A DNA stretch of 8,097 nt, from assembly GCA_003159055.1 (NCBI GenBank), contig PMLH01000360.1, positions 1 through 8,097 on the forward strand, given 5' to 3'. The DNA is from Myxococcales bacterium (GTDB taxonomy: Bacteria; Myxococcota; Polyangia; Fen-1088). Positions within the stretch are counted from its first letter, which is position 1, and each line of letters opens with the position of its first letter. The translations under genes and the position numbers were made by a program. This document shows, piece by piece, positions 1 to 6,155 of the stretch. The notes under the pieces are model-generated. The model had not been told where the DNA came from, searched no databases, and saw only the letters and a list, made by a program, of their open reading frames with translations.

Positions 1-126
1 CCGAGCCACCGCCTGCGCCGGCCGAGCCACCGCCTGCGCCGGCCGAGCCACCGGCCGTGCCACCTGCGCCGGCCGAACCCGCAGCGCCGCCTTTCCCGGT
101 ACCGGCCGAACCGCCAGCTGCGCCGG
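1..126. repeat. 21-bp minisatellite inside the lipoprotein tether
   Basis: Two identical 21-bp units occupy 1-21 and 22-42. A third begins at 43 but carries a 9-bp insertion, and a diverged 21-bp unit is at 106-126. Unit length is a multiple of three, so on the minus strand each copy encodes seven residues of the Gly/Ser/Ala tether and copy-number change would keep the frame. The array continues past the left edge, so its full length is unknown. Confidence 0.8.
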
Positions 127-325
127 CCGAACCACCGCTGCCCTTGCCGCCGCTACCGGCGGAGCCGCCGGAGCCGGAGCCGCCGTTGCCAGAGCCGCCG
201 GAGCCAGCTTTGCCGCCGGCGCCAGTTCCCGGGTTGCCGCCGCCTGACTGGCATCCTGTGAATGGGAATGAAAATAGCAATCCAAGGGTTAGGGGCAGAA
301 ACAACGAACGTGCTGTGCGATGCAT
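1..325 (-). CDS. Secreted lipoprotein with Gly-rich tether (N-terminal 108 residues; gene continues beyond the left edge)
   Basis: Reading leftward from an ATG at 325-323 the frame stays open for 108 codons to the window edge. Residues 1-24 form a signal peptide: basic n-region (His2, Arg3, Arg6), a hydrophobic stretch rich in Leu and Phe, then the lipobox-like FTGC with the acceptor cysteine at residue 25. A type II signal peptide of this kind predicts lipid anchoring to the envelope. From residue 28 the chain is almost only Gly, Ser and Ala with a few Lys, Thr and Asn, including two exact copies of the heptad GGSAGAG at the far end; it looks like a flexible spacer. The functional domain lies outside the window, so no activity can be assigned. 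The start is well supported: AAGGAG sits 8 nt upstream. Long Gly/Ser/Ala tethers directly after a lipobox are common in Myxococcota surface lipoproteins (family knowledge). The opposite-strand proline-rich frame is a shadow. Confidence 0.8.
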   Translation of the reverse strand, partial: MHRTARSLFLPLTLGLLFSFPFTGCQSGGGNPGTGAGGKAGSGGSGNGGSGSGGSAGSGGKGSGGSAGAAGGSAGTGKGGAAGSAGAGGTAGGSAGAGGGSAGAGGGS

Positions 326-333
326 TCCAATTT

Positions 334-339
334 CTCCTT
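334..339 (-). promoter_or_regulatory. Shine-Dalgarno site of the lipoprotein gene
   Basis: Minus-strand AAGGAG, 8 nt before the ATG at 325. It fixes the start of the partial lipoprotein and argues against the frame that would read through this region (289-555, minus). Confidence 0.7.
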
Positions 340-441
340 CCGGAGTGGGTCCGGAGTCACGCGTGAAAACCCCTGGGACCAAGGCCCCTGGGCCGCTGGC
401 TGTAGTTCAAAAAGCCACGGGAGGATAACAGGTATGTAGGT

Positions 442-480
442 GAAAAAGAGAAGGGAAAAGATCAGCGCCGCGGCGCGCTG
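442..480 (-). terminator. Candidate intrinsic terminator of the minus-strand operon
   Basis: On the minus strand, arms CAGCGC and GCGCTG (480-475 and 468-463) enclose GCCGCG. The core also contains the perfect 12-bp palindrome GCGCCGCGGCGC. It is followed directly by a pyrimidine tract with T runs of 4 and 5 (462-442). It lies about 220 bp after the stop of the outer-membrane protein gene and before the lipoprotein gene, a sensible site for termination. The T tract is interrupted by C, so strength is uncertain. Confidence 0.4.
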
Positions 481-701
481 AACAACCATCCTGCAGGTCG
501 CCCGCGCCATGACGAGGCGCAGACGTCGGTTGGTTTGGGGTTCTTCCGCGAGCAAGGTATTCAGTTTTTTCGGTCGAGCAAGGCCGGTCTTGTGGAGTCA
601 GGTGATCCTCGACACGCCGCCACTTCGCCGATTCAAGGTGGCTGGTGGTCAAACGCGCAGCCTCGGAGCGCGTGCAGTCTTTCGTCGGGATGACGCCTGC
701 T

Positions 702-2528
702 TCAGTAGAGGTACATCAACCGAACGCGGCCGCTGTACATGTAGTTGCTCCAGACAGGCACGGAGAGGTCGCTGGGCTGGAAATCCGCACGCGCAAAACC
801 GATGACCGCCTTGATGAACAGCTGTCCCGCCACCATATACTGAAGCGCGGCGAAGCCTTGCAGGTGCTGGGTGAAGTCGGCGGTGCCGCTGTTTGCCTCG
901 TAATAGTGATTGAGCTGAGTGGTCAGATTCACGCCGATCCCTGCTAGCCACAGGTCGGCGAGACGTATATTGGCGAATCCGCCGAAACTCCTGGTTGAGT
1001 AAGTGTTCTTGGGGTCTTCGTTGCCACTGGTGTCCGTCTCGTGCTGATACCCAATGGCCGCGTTGAGCCCGAACTCGATGCGGGGATCGAGCACGAACTG
1101 CGCGGCCCCGCCAAGTCCCATTCGCGTGCGGTAGTACGACGAATCCTGCTTCTTTCCATCCCCGTCCAGGATCTGCATCACAGCGGTTCTCTGCTGGTAT
1201 TCGCCACCCGCCTTGAGCTTGAGCCAACCGATGTCGTAGATGACGGCGGGACGACCGCCCATGTACGTGTAAGCGGTCTGAGGATTGCCGTCGGCTTGGG
1301 AGTCTCGGTAGTTGTCGGCGCCGAGCTCGGCGAGCAACTCACCGCGTAGCGATTCGGTGAAGTACCAGTGCAATGCCGCGTACCCCAGCCCCAGCCCTTC
1401 GGTCGGACGATCGTGCATGTAGTTCACGCCGTAAAACGACGGTGTGTCCAGGTTCGGCTTGTTCGCCACGCCGAACTGCCCAGCGCCCATCCGCTCAAAG
1501 GTGTAGAGGTCGAGCCCCATGCCGGTGTGGTAGATCTCCCAGGCCTCGAAGCGGCCGACCTTGAGATCCCATTTGTTCCATTCGCCGACCCTGATCCAAA
1601 GGTCATCGGTGGTGAAGGTGCCGCTGCTTGAGCACACGTTGCTGGCCGATTGGCACATGTTTCCCACCAGCTCGGCCTGGCCTTGAATGAAGAACCGTCC
1701 GTGCACGTAGGCTGGGGTCAAACGCAACACGCCGCGGCCCTGCTGGAACGCCATGCGCGTGTTGGGCATGGCCTTGTCCTTGTCGTCGCGAATGATCGTC
1801 TCGTAGCCGCTGTCGACCCAGAACGCACCCGACACACCGACGCCGGTCCTCGCCATGAACGGCCACTGCAAACCGTTGAACGATGGCTCGAGCCAGAGCG
1901 ATCCGCCGTAAAGGCCGCGCAGGCGGCCAGGGAACGACTTCGGACCCAAGTGCTCGACATAGGGCGCGGGGGTTTCGACGACCGGCGTTTCGCTGCCGGT
2001 GACCACGGTGGCGGGAATGGGCTCTGCCTTGGGCGGCGGTGGCGCCGGCGTTTCGGCCATCTCACGCGGCTCGTCCGGCTTTTCCGGTTCCTTGGGCTTG
2101 TCCGCTTCGGTCGACGTTTCCGTCGAGGTCGAGGTCGAGGTCGAGGTCGAGGTGGATGTTGATGTGGAGGTCGACGTCGCAGTGGCGGAGGAATCCGCCG
2201 ATGGGCTCGACGGAGAGTCGGCCGGCGAAGGCATCTCATACGGCGCCGATGGCGTGTCCTTCTTGGCGGAAGGCTCCGCGCTGCTGGATTTGTCCGAGCC
2301 GCCGGCTGGCTTGTGTTTCTTTGCGACGGCCGCCTTGGCTGCAGGCTTGGCCGCAAACGCGCGGCTGCTTCCGAGCATGAGCGGCGCTGGCAGCAGGAAA
2401 AGCGCCGCGAGCCACAGGATCGCGTGAGCTCGGGCGGCCTTTGCCCGACTGTACTCACCGCGGAAGATCGAAAGCCCCCTTTCAGGGTTCTTTCCTAGGA
2501 GACTCCATCGGGAAGGCGTAGGTCTCAT
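702..2528 (-). CDS. Outer-membrane beta-barrel protein with Thr-Ser/Pro-rich periplasmic linker
   Basis: 608 residues from the ATG at 2528. Residues 1-34 are a long basic n-region, about 35-53 the hydrophobic core, with likely signal peptidase I cleavage after AFA at residue 59. Residues 60-195 are low complexity: Ala/Lys, then Ser/Pro, then nine Thr-Ser pairs (about 118-135), then Lys/Glu/Pro and Pro-rich stretches; this is probably a periplasmic or peptidoglycan-spanning linker. Residues about 197-608 have the alternating aromatic/Gly strand pattern of a porin-like barrel and end in Leu-Tyr-Leu-Tyr, matching the C-terminal aromatic signature of barrel proteins. It resembles uncharacterised delta-proteobacterial barrels; substrate unknown. 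It is the last gene of the minus-strand unit, 111 bp after the secreted-protein gene. The frame is open back to a TTG at 2621, but that extension would place about 66 residues before the hydrophobic core, so the ATG is preferred. No in-frame ATG, GTG or TTG exists between it and the core. Confidence 0.8.
   Translation of the reverse strand: MRPTPSRWSLLGKNPERGLSIFRGEYSRAKAARAHAILWLAALFLLPAPLMLGSSRAFAAKPAAKAAVAKKHKPAGGSDKSSSAEPSAKKDTPSAPYEMPSPADSPSSPSADSSATATSTSTSTSTSTSTSTSTSTETSTEADKPKEPEKPDEPREMAETPAPPPPKAEPIPATVVTGSETPVVETPAPYVEHLGPKSFPGRLRGLYGGSLWLEPSFNGLQWPFMARTGVGVSGAFWVDSGYETIIRDDKDKAMPNTRMAFQQGRGVLRLTPAYVHGRFFIQGQAELVGNMCQSASNVCSSSGTFTTDDLWIRVGEWNKWDLKVGRFEAWEIYHTGMGLDLYTFERMGAGQFGVANKPNLDTPSFYGVNYMHDRPTEGLGLGYAALHWYFTESLRGELLAELGADNYRDSQADGNPQTAYTYMGGRPAVIYDIGWLKLKAGGEYQQRTAVMQILDGDGKKQDSSYYRTRMGLGGAAQFVLDPRIEFGLNAAIGYQHETDTSGNEDPKNTYSTRSFGGFANIRLADLWLAGIGVNLTTQLNHYYEANSGTADFTQHLQGFAALQYMVAGQLFIKAVIGFARADFQPSDLSVPVWSNYMYSGRVRLMYLY
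2122..2175. repeat. Hexanucleotide tandem repeat coding for the Thr-Ser tract
   Basis: Five perfect copies of GTCGAG (plus strand) at 2122-2151, followed by four diverged units (GTGGAT, GTTGAT, GTGGAG, GTCGAC) to 2175. Read on the minus strand they encode nine Thr-Ser pairs in the linker of the outer-membrane protein. The perfect core suggests recent slippage, the flanking units an older decayed array. Confidence 0.9.
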
Positions 2529-2537
2529 GGCCAGCCT

Positions 2538-2566
2538 ATCCAAAGCGAAAGTGGGCGACCCGTCAA
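2538..2566 (-). promoter_or_regulatory. Weak candidate promoter for the outer-membrane protein gene
   Basis: Minus-strand TTGACG (2566-2561, 5 of 6 to the sigma-70 -35 consensus) is followed after 17 bp by TTGGAT (2543-2538, only 3 of 6). If used, transcription would begin within a few bases of the ATG at 2528. It would give the last gene of the unit its own promoter and would exclude the upstream TTG start at 2621. The poor -10 keeps confidence low. Confidence 0.2.
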
Positions 2567-2639
2567 GCGAAGGTTGCGGGAAGTTGCTCTTCCGCACCCA
2601 CACCTGTGCCCGGCTGGGCAAAAAGCAGGGCCGGCCAAC

Positions 2640-3164
2640 CTAGTTTTTGGTGAAGCTCGCGAACTTCTTGGTCGCCGGGTCGTACTGGATCCCCCACGAG
2701 CCGCTGATCGCGCCGCAGGAGCTGGGAAATGCCTTCTTGGCTTGCTCGACCATGGGGCTGCCCTTTTCGAGCAGGAGCGCGTTCACATACACCAATCGCA
2801 TTCCGTCCCGTACGAAGCCCGCATACTGCCGCACATAGAGCGAGAAGGAGAATGGCAGCGTCTTGTCGATGCCGCTCTTGCGCAACTGAAGGCGCAGCTC
2901 CCCGTCGATCGCATCCGCCACCTTGGCTGGAACTCTCCAGTACCCGACGATCCCCGAGGGGGTCTCTCGCGCACACACGCGAAGGCCATTCGCAAATGCC
3001 GAGTCGGGCAGCGCGACGACCATCCCTGCGTACCGGCGGGCCGCGAACTTGCGCGCCCGTTGCGTCGCCTCGGCACCCGAGTCAGCCCGCAGCTCCGTCG
3101 GTGCGACGGTGACAACGATCAGCAACAACGAAAGCACACGGCACAGGCTCACGATCGATTTCAT
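2640..3164 (-). CDS. Secreted protein of unknown function
   Basis: 174 residues from the ATG at 3164, chosen because AAGGA lies 6 nt upstream and because residues 1-27 then form a compact signal peptide: Lys2, a Leu/Val-rich core at about 10-20, and probable signal peptidase I cleavage after LRA at 27. The mature chain is about 147 residues, basic at its start, with two cysteines (64 and 150) that could form a disulfide in the periplasm. Its pattern of short beta-like segments and the ending near SWGIQYDPATKKFASFTKN suggest a small folded periplasmic domain, but I do not recognise the family. There is no second membrane segment and no lipobox. The gene starts 19 bp after the ilvE stop and is followed by the outer-membrane protein gene, so co-transcription with both is likely. 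A role in the envelope together with the barrel protein is possible but only positional inference. Confidence 0.75.
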   Translation of the reverse strand: MKSIVSLCRVLSLLLIVVTVAPTELRADSGAEATQRARKFAARRYAGMVVALPDSAFANGLRVCARETPSGIVGYWRVPAKVADAIDGELRLQLRKSGIDKTLPFSFSLYVRQYAGFVRDGMRLVYVNALLLEKGSPMVEQAKKAFPSSCGAISGSWGIQYDPATKKFASFTKN

Positions 3165-3183
3165 GACCCTTCCTTTCACGGAC

Positions 3184-4101
3184 CTAGACATACGCCAGCC
3201 AGTCGGGCCGCGGCTCGCCGGGGCCCTTGACGACCTTGGCAAAGGCCGCCTGCAGCTTGCGCGTGACCGGGCCCGGCTGGCCGGTGCCGATGGTGCGGCA
3301 GTCGATCTCGCGCACCGGGGTGACTTCGCAGGCGGTGCCGGTAAAGAAGACCTCGGCCACCTGATAAAGGAAGTCGCGCGTGAACGACTGCTCGACGATT
3401 TCGATGCCCTCCGCCTTGGCCAGCGTCAGAACCGCGTCGCGGGTGATGCCTTCCAGAATCGGCATGTCGAGGGGCGGCGTGTACAGGCGGCCCTTGTGAA
3501 CCGCAAAGATGTTCTCGCCGGTGCCCTCGGCCACCCGACCGTCGGCGTCGAGCATGACGGCTTCGTCGAAGCCTTGCCGCTGCGCCTCGCGCTTGGCCAA
3601 CACGGAGTTGATGTACTGACCGGAGAGCTTCGCCTTGCTCATGGTGTGGTTCACGTGGCCGCGCACAAAGGTGGACACGTGCGCGCGAATGCCCTTGGTC
3701 AGAGCTTCTTCGCCGAGGTACGCACCCCATGGAAAAGCAATCACCACCGCCTCAATAGGAGCGTCCTTGGCGCCCAAACCGAGCGAACCAGGCCCGGCGT
3801 ACACGAGCGGACGCAAGTACGCCTCGGATAGCCTGTTCCGCCGCAGGACTTCGAGGCACGCATTCTCGATCTCGGCGACCGAGAAGGGCACTTGGTTTCC
3901 GCACACCTTCATGGATCCGAACAAGCGATCGATGTGCTCGCGCAGGCGAAACACGGCGCTGCGGCCGTCGTCGCGTTTGTAGCAGCGAATGCCTTCGAAG
4001 GCCGCGACGCCATAGTGCAAGGTGAAAGCTGAGACGTGGGTCGTCGCCTGGGCGAACGGAATGATTTTTCCGTTCATCCAGGCGAATTGGGATTCGATCA
4101 T
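3184..4101 (-). CDS. ilvE: Branched-chain-amino-acid aminotransferase (class IV PLP enzyme)
   Basis: 305 residues, the usual length for IlvE (E. coli about 309). This fold-type IV PLP enzyme transfers the amino group between glutamate and the 2-oxo acids of leucine, isoleucine and valine, in the cytoplasm; it is the last step of synthesis or the first of breakdown. Seen in order: the N-terminal HYGVAAFEGIRCY segment (29-41), the Schiff-base lysine K158 in AKLSGQY, the AEGTGENIF cofactor loop (191-199, E192 aligning with the residue that contacts the pyridine nitrogen), ILEGITRD (215-222), and FFTGTACEVTPV (252-263), which includes the phosphate-binding TGTA turn. All key residues are present, so it should be active. 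D-amino-acid transaminase and aminodeoxychorismate lyase are related, but the whole motif set fits IlvE best. The ATG overlaps the upstream stop as ATGA, with AGAGGAG 4 nt ahead, so translation is probably coupled to the regulator gene. Confidence 0.95.
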   Translation of the reverse strand: MIESQFAWMNGKIIPFAQATTHVSAFTLHYGVAAFEGIRCYKRDDGRSAVFRLREHIDRLFGSMKVCGNQVPFSVAEIENACLEVLRRNRLSEAYLRPLVYAGPGSLGLGAKDAPIEAVVIAFPWGAYLGEEALTKGIRAHVSTFVRGHVNHTMSKAKLSGQYINSVLAKREAQRQGFDEAVMLDADGRVAEGTGENIFAVHKGRLYTPPLDMPILEGITRDAVLTLAKAEGIEIVEQSFTRDFLYQVAEVFFTGTACEVTPVREIDCRTIGTGQPGPVTRKLQAAFAKVVKGPGEPRPDWLAYV

Positions 4102-6065
4102 AACACTCCTCTGAGACGACGAATTTCCTCTTCAATATCAGAAAGACCAGGACTCACGCGCAAGACTTCTTCGAACATGCGCACGGCCTCGTCGGGCATG
4201 CCCGTCTCGGCATAGAACCGGCCGAGCGACACGCGCGACCACGGATTCTTCGGGTCGGTCTCGACCGCGCCCAGAAGCTCGGTCAACCCGGCGGCAACCG
4301 CGCGCGCATCCGCGGGCGCCTGTCTGTACAGAGCCCACCCGAGGGCGCTTCGATAGCTGGCCTGACCAGGCGCCAGCGCCGTGGCCTTGCGGAACGCCTC
4401 GGCGGCATCGCGATAACGACGTGCCCGCAAATGCGCAACGCCTTGGAAGTAGACCCGCTCGGCCACCACGTGCGGCGATTCCCCAGGTTGCGCGCTTTCG
4501 TCGTTGACCGGCGGCTTCGGCGGAGCGCTGCGATCGAGCTGCGCCACGTACCGCCGACGGGCGGTCGCATCGGAAAGAACCGCATGCGCTTCTTCCAAGC
4601 GCTCGAAGATCCGTTCCGCCATCACGCGCACTTCTTCGGGCCGCAGGTGGAAGCGGTCGGGGTGGAAGTCCTTTGCACGCACCTCGTAGGCCACGTCGAC
4701 TTCGGCCTGGGTCGCCTCGCGATTGAGCGCCAACACTTCGAAGTGGGTCTGGTGATTCATGACCTCCAGAATCGCGGCCAGGTCGTCGGGGCTTCGCCCG
4801 CCCGAGGCCAGGTGAGGCTGCGAATCTTCGGCGGCAGGCGCTTCTTCCGGCACGCGCGCCGCCGGAATGAGCGACGGGGCAACCATGCCCGCCTCGGCCA
4901 TCGCAACCAGCAGCAGCCGGGCGCGGTCGGTCGGGATCATGGTCGACGCCAGGGCGGCCTCGAACTTCAAGCTGCCGTCGAGGCTGTCGATGAAGCGCTG
5001 CTCGTTGGGATCGGCCGTGATGTCCTGCAGGCGCTGGCGCCGATCGGGCGAAGGCATGATGTACTTGCCAGCGCATGGCGCCAACACGTTGTGCATGCGC
5101 TCGGCATCATAGAAACGGCGAATCCCTTCGAGGATCAGCGCTGCGGGCGAACGTTCGAGCCGCACCGGCTGGTCGTGGGCGACCTCGCCCTTCTTGAACG
5201 AAAACCGCCCCTCGCGCCAGGAGAAGAGCTCCAGCAGCTTGGCTTCCATCTGCAACACCAGCGCGCGCGACAAGTTGTAGGGCGAAAGCGCCCCCATCTC
5301 GACCAGAAGCTCGCCCTGGCGCTTCTTGCTGGTCTTCATCTGCCGCAGCGATTCGGCCAGGCTTTCGGCGGAAATCATGCGCTGTTCAAGCAGAATCTGC
5401 CCGAGGCATTCGGTGGGAACGTTCGAGCGCGCGGCCACCGGGTAGCCGCTTTCCGTGTAGATGATCTTCTTGGTTTGGCCGGTCGTGAGAAGCAGAGCCC
5501 CCGACATGCGACCGGCGTAGATCCGCTGCAGAATCCGCGCGAAGGGCTGGCGAGCCAGCGAGCCGCGCAGATCGGAACCCGTGCCGAGCTGCTTGGCGGC
5601 GGTTTCGACCGAGCGACGCTCGCGCTTTTCGTCCTGGTCGAGAATCACGGACCCGGGGTAATTGGGCACGACGGGTTCCTGCGTGGTTTCCCGGGGCGGA
5701 ACTATTTCCAGCAGCAGGGCGAGCAACCGCGAAACGTCGAGCGGCGTCGACAGGTATTCGGCCGGGGCAAAACGCCGCTTGGCTTCGGAGGCGTGGCTGG
5801 CCCCGCGATGGGTGCTGGCGACGAAGAAGATGGGGGCGTGCTCGGTCTCGGATGCGCGACGAATGTCTTCGGCCAGGGCGAAACCGCTGCCGTCGGGCAA
5901 GCTGGTGTCGATGACAAAGGCGTCGGGCGGCTGAATCAGCATGCTGCGCTTGGCCCAACCGACTTCGGCTTCGGCCGCAAGGGCATAGCGCGCCTCGGAT
6001 AGGGTGTCTCCAATGCGGCGCTGCAATTCGGGGTCGCTTTCGACTACCAGGACGTAGGGCGACAT
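4098..6065 (-). CDS. Multidomain regulator: receiver, PATAN (DUF4388), J-domain, TPR
   Basis: 655 residues, no signal peptide or membrane segment, so cytoplasmic. Residues 1-122 resemble a response-regulator receiver: VLVVESD (5-11), phospho-acceptor candidate D53 in VIDTSLPDGSGF, and S84/T85. The conserved lysine before the late proline is replaced (Leu-Ser-Thr-Pro, 105-108), so phosphorylation may be lost or altered. Residues about 163-293 match the PATAN/DUF4388 pattern, a domain found in regulators of cyanobacteria and delta-proteobacteria. Residues about 440-510 form a J-domain with intact H468-P469-D470, the motif that stimulates DnaK ATPase. Residues about 535-645 hold TPR-like helices (for example 538-567 and 611-640). 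There is no DNA-binding or catalytic output domain, so action by protein contact, perhaps recruiting DnaK, is inferred. It is first in the minus-strand unit and overlaps ilvE by 4 bp. The ATG at 6065 has no clear Shine-Dalgarno sequence. Similar architectures occur in Myxococcota; no characterised orthologue is recognised. Confidence 0.88.
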   Translation of the reverse strand: MSPYVLVVESDPELQRRIGDTLSEARYALAAEAEVGWAKRSMLIQPPDAFVIDTSLPDGSGFALAEDIRRASETEHAPIFFVASTHRGASHASEAKRRFAPAEYLSTPLDVSRLLALLLEIVPPRETTQEPVVPNYPGSVILDQDEKRERRSVETAAKQLGTGSDLRGSLARQPFARILQRIYAGRMSGALLLTTGQTKKIIYTESGYPVAARSNVPTECLGQILLEQRMISAESLAESLRQMKTSKKRQGELLVEMGALSPYNLSRALVLQMEAKLLELFSWREGRFSFKKGEVAHDQPVRLERSPAALILEGIRRFYDAERMHNVLAPCAGKYIMPSPDRRQRLQDITADPNEQRFIDSLDGSLKFEAALASTMIPTDRARLLLVAMAEAGMVAPSLIPAARVPEEAPAAEDSQPHLASGGRSPDDLAAILEVMNHQTHFEVLALNREATQAEVDVAYEVRAKDFHPDRFHLRPEEVRVMAERIFERLEEAHAVLSDATARRRYVAQLDRSAPPKPPVNDESAQPGESPHVVAERVYFQGVAHLRARRYRDAAEAFRKATALAPGQASYRSALGWALYRQAPADARAVAAGLTELLGAVETDPKNPWSRVSLGRFYAETGMPDEAVRMFEEVLRVSPGLSDIEEEIRRLRGVL

Positions 6066-6155
6066 GGGCGGAGGATTCTATACCTCATAAAGCTGAAAAG
6101 AGGCTCCACAGAAAGTTTGACGTACAATGTCCGCCACCCCAAAGGAGGGGTCCTC
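6066..6155. promoter_or_regulatory. Divergent promoter region between the regulator gene and glmU
   Basis: 90 bp separate the two outward-facing starts, so both promoters should be here. For the minus strand, TATAGA (6082-6077) is a reasonable -10 and ends 11 nt before the regulator ATG; no good -35 is seen 16-18 bp upstream. For the plus strand, TACAAT (6123-6128, 5 of 6) is a possible -10, again without a recognisable -35. The TTGACG at 6117-6122 abuts it and has no -10 at proper distance. With weak -35 boxes, activator dependence or another sigma factor is possible. Confidence 0.4.
6141..6148 (+). promoter_or_regulatory. Shine-Dalgarno site that sets the glmU start
   Basis: AAAGGAGG, 7 nt before the GTG at 6156. 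It is near-perfect and decides the start against the in-frame TTG at 6117, which lies upstream of it. The site begins in the loop of a short inverted repeat: ACCCC (6136-6140) and GGGGT (6147-6151) flank AAAGGA. Confidence 0.75.

Larger units (their letters stand above)
326..701. other. Intergenic region between the outer-membrane protein gene and the lipoprotein gene
   Basis: 376 bp without a supported gene. It holds a hairpin with a T-rich tail (442-480), a weaker bulged inverted repeat (619-625 with 635-642), two close direct copies of CCCCTGGG near 369-392, and the lipoprotein ribosome binding site. The lipoprotein promoter should lie here, but I found no minus-strand -35/-10 pair with good match and spacing. 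A minus-strand frame at 289-555 contains a hydrophobic run but overlaps the lipoprotein start and is not called. Confidence 0.6.

Noticed and set aside
1..126. CRISPR-like array at the left end
   Set aside because: The repeats are contiguous 21-bp units with no spacers, and they are coding in the lipoprotein frame.
57..428. Proline/alanine-rich plus-strand frame at the left end
   Set aside because: It is the antisense reading of the Gly-rich tether repeat. The minus-strand reading has a ribosome site, signal peptide and lipobox.
289..555. 88-codon minus-strand frame with a hydrophobic run, a possible small membrane protein
   Set aside because: It overlaps the well-supported lipoprotein start and its ribosome site by 37 bp. 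It spans the candidate terminator, whose T-rich tract explains the hydrophobic Phe/Leu codons, and it has no good start signal.
2529..2621. N-terminal extension of the barrel protein to a TTG start
   Set aside because: It would put about 66 residues before the signal-peptide hydrophobic core. The TTG lies 18 bp after the previous stop and has no ribosome site.
4431..6002. 523-codon open frame on the plus strand opposite the regulator gene
   Set aside because: It is fully antisense to a gene with clear receiver, PATAN, J-domain and TPR motifs. Its product is rich in Arg, His, Gly and Leu without domain logic, as expected for a reverse-complement frame in GC-rich coding DNA.
6117..6155. Upstream TTG start for glmU
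   Set aside because: The strong Shine-Dalgarno sequence at 6141-6148 lies downstream of it and serves the GTG at 6156. The extension adds residues not seen in GlmU proteins.
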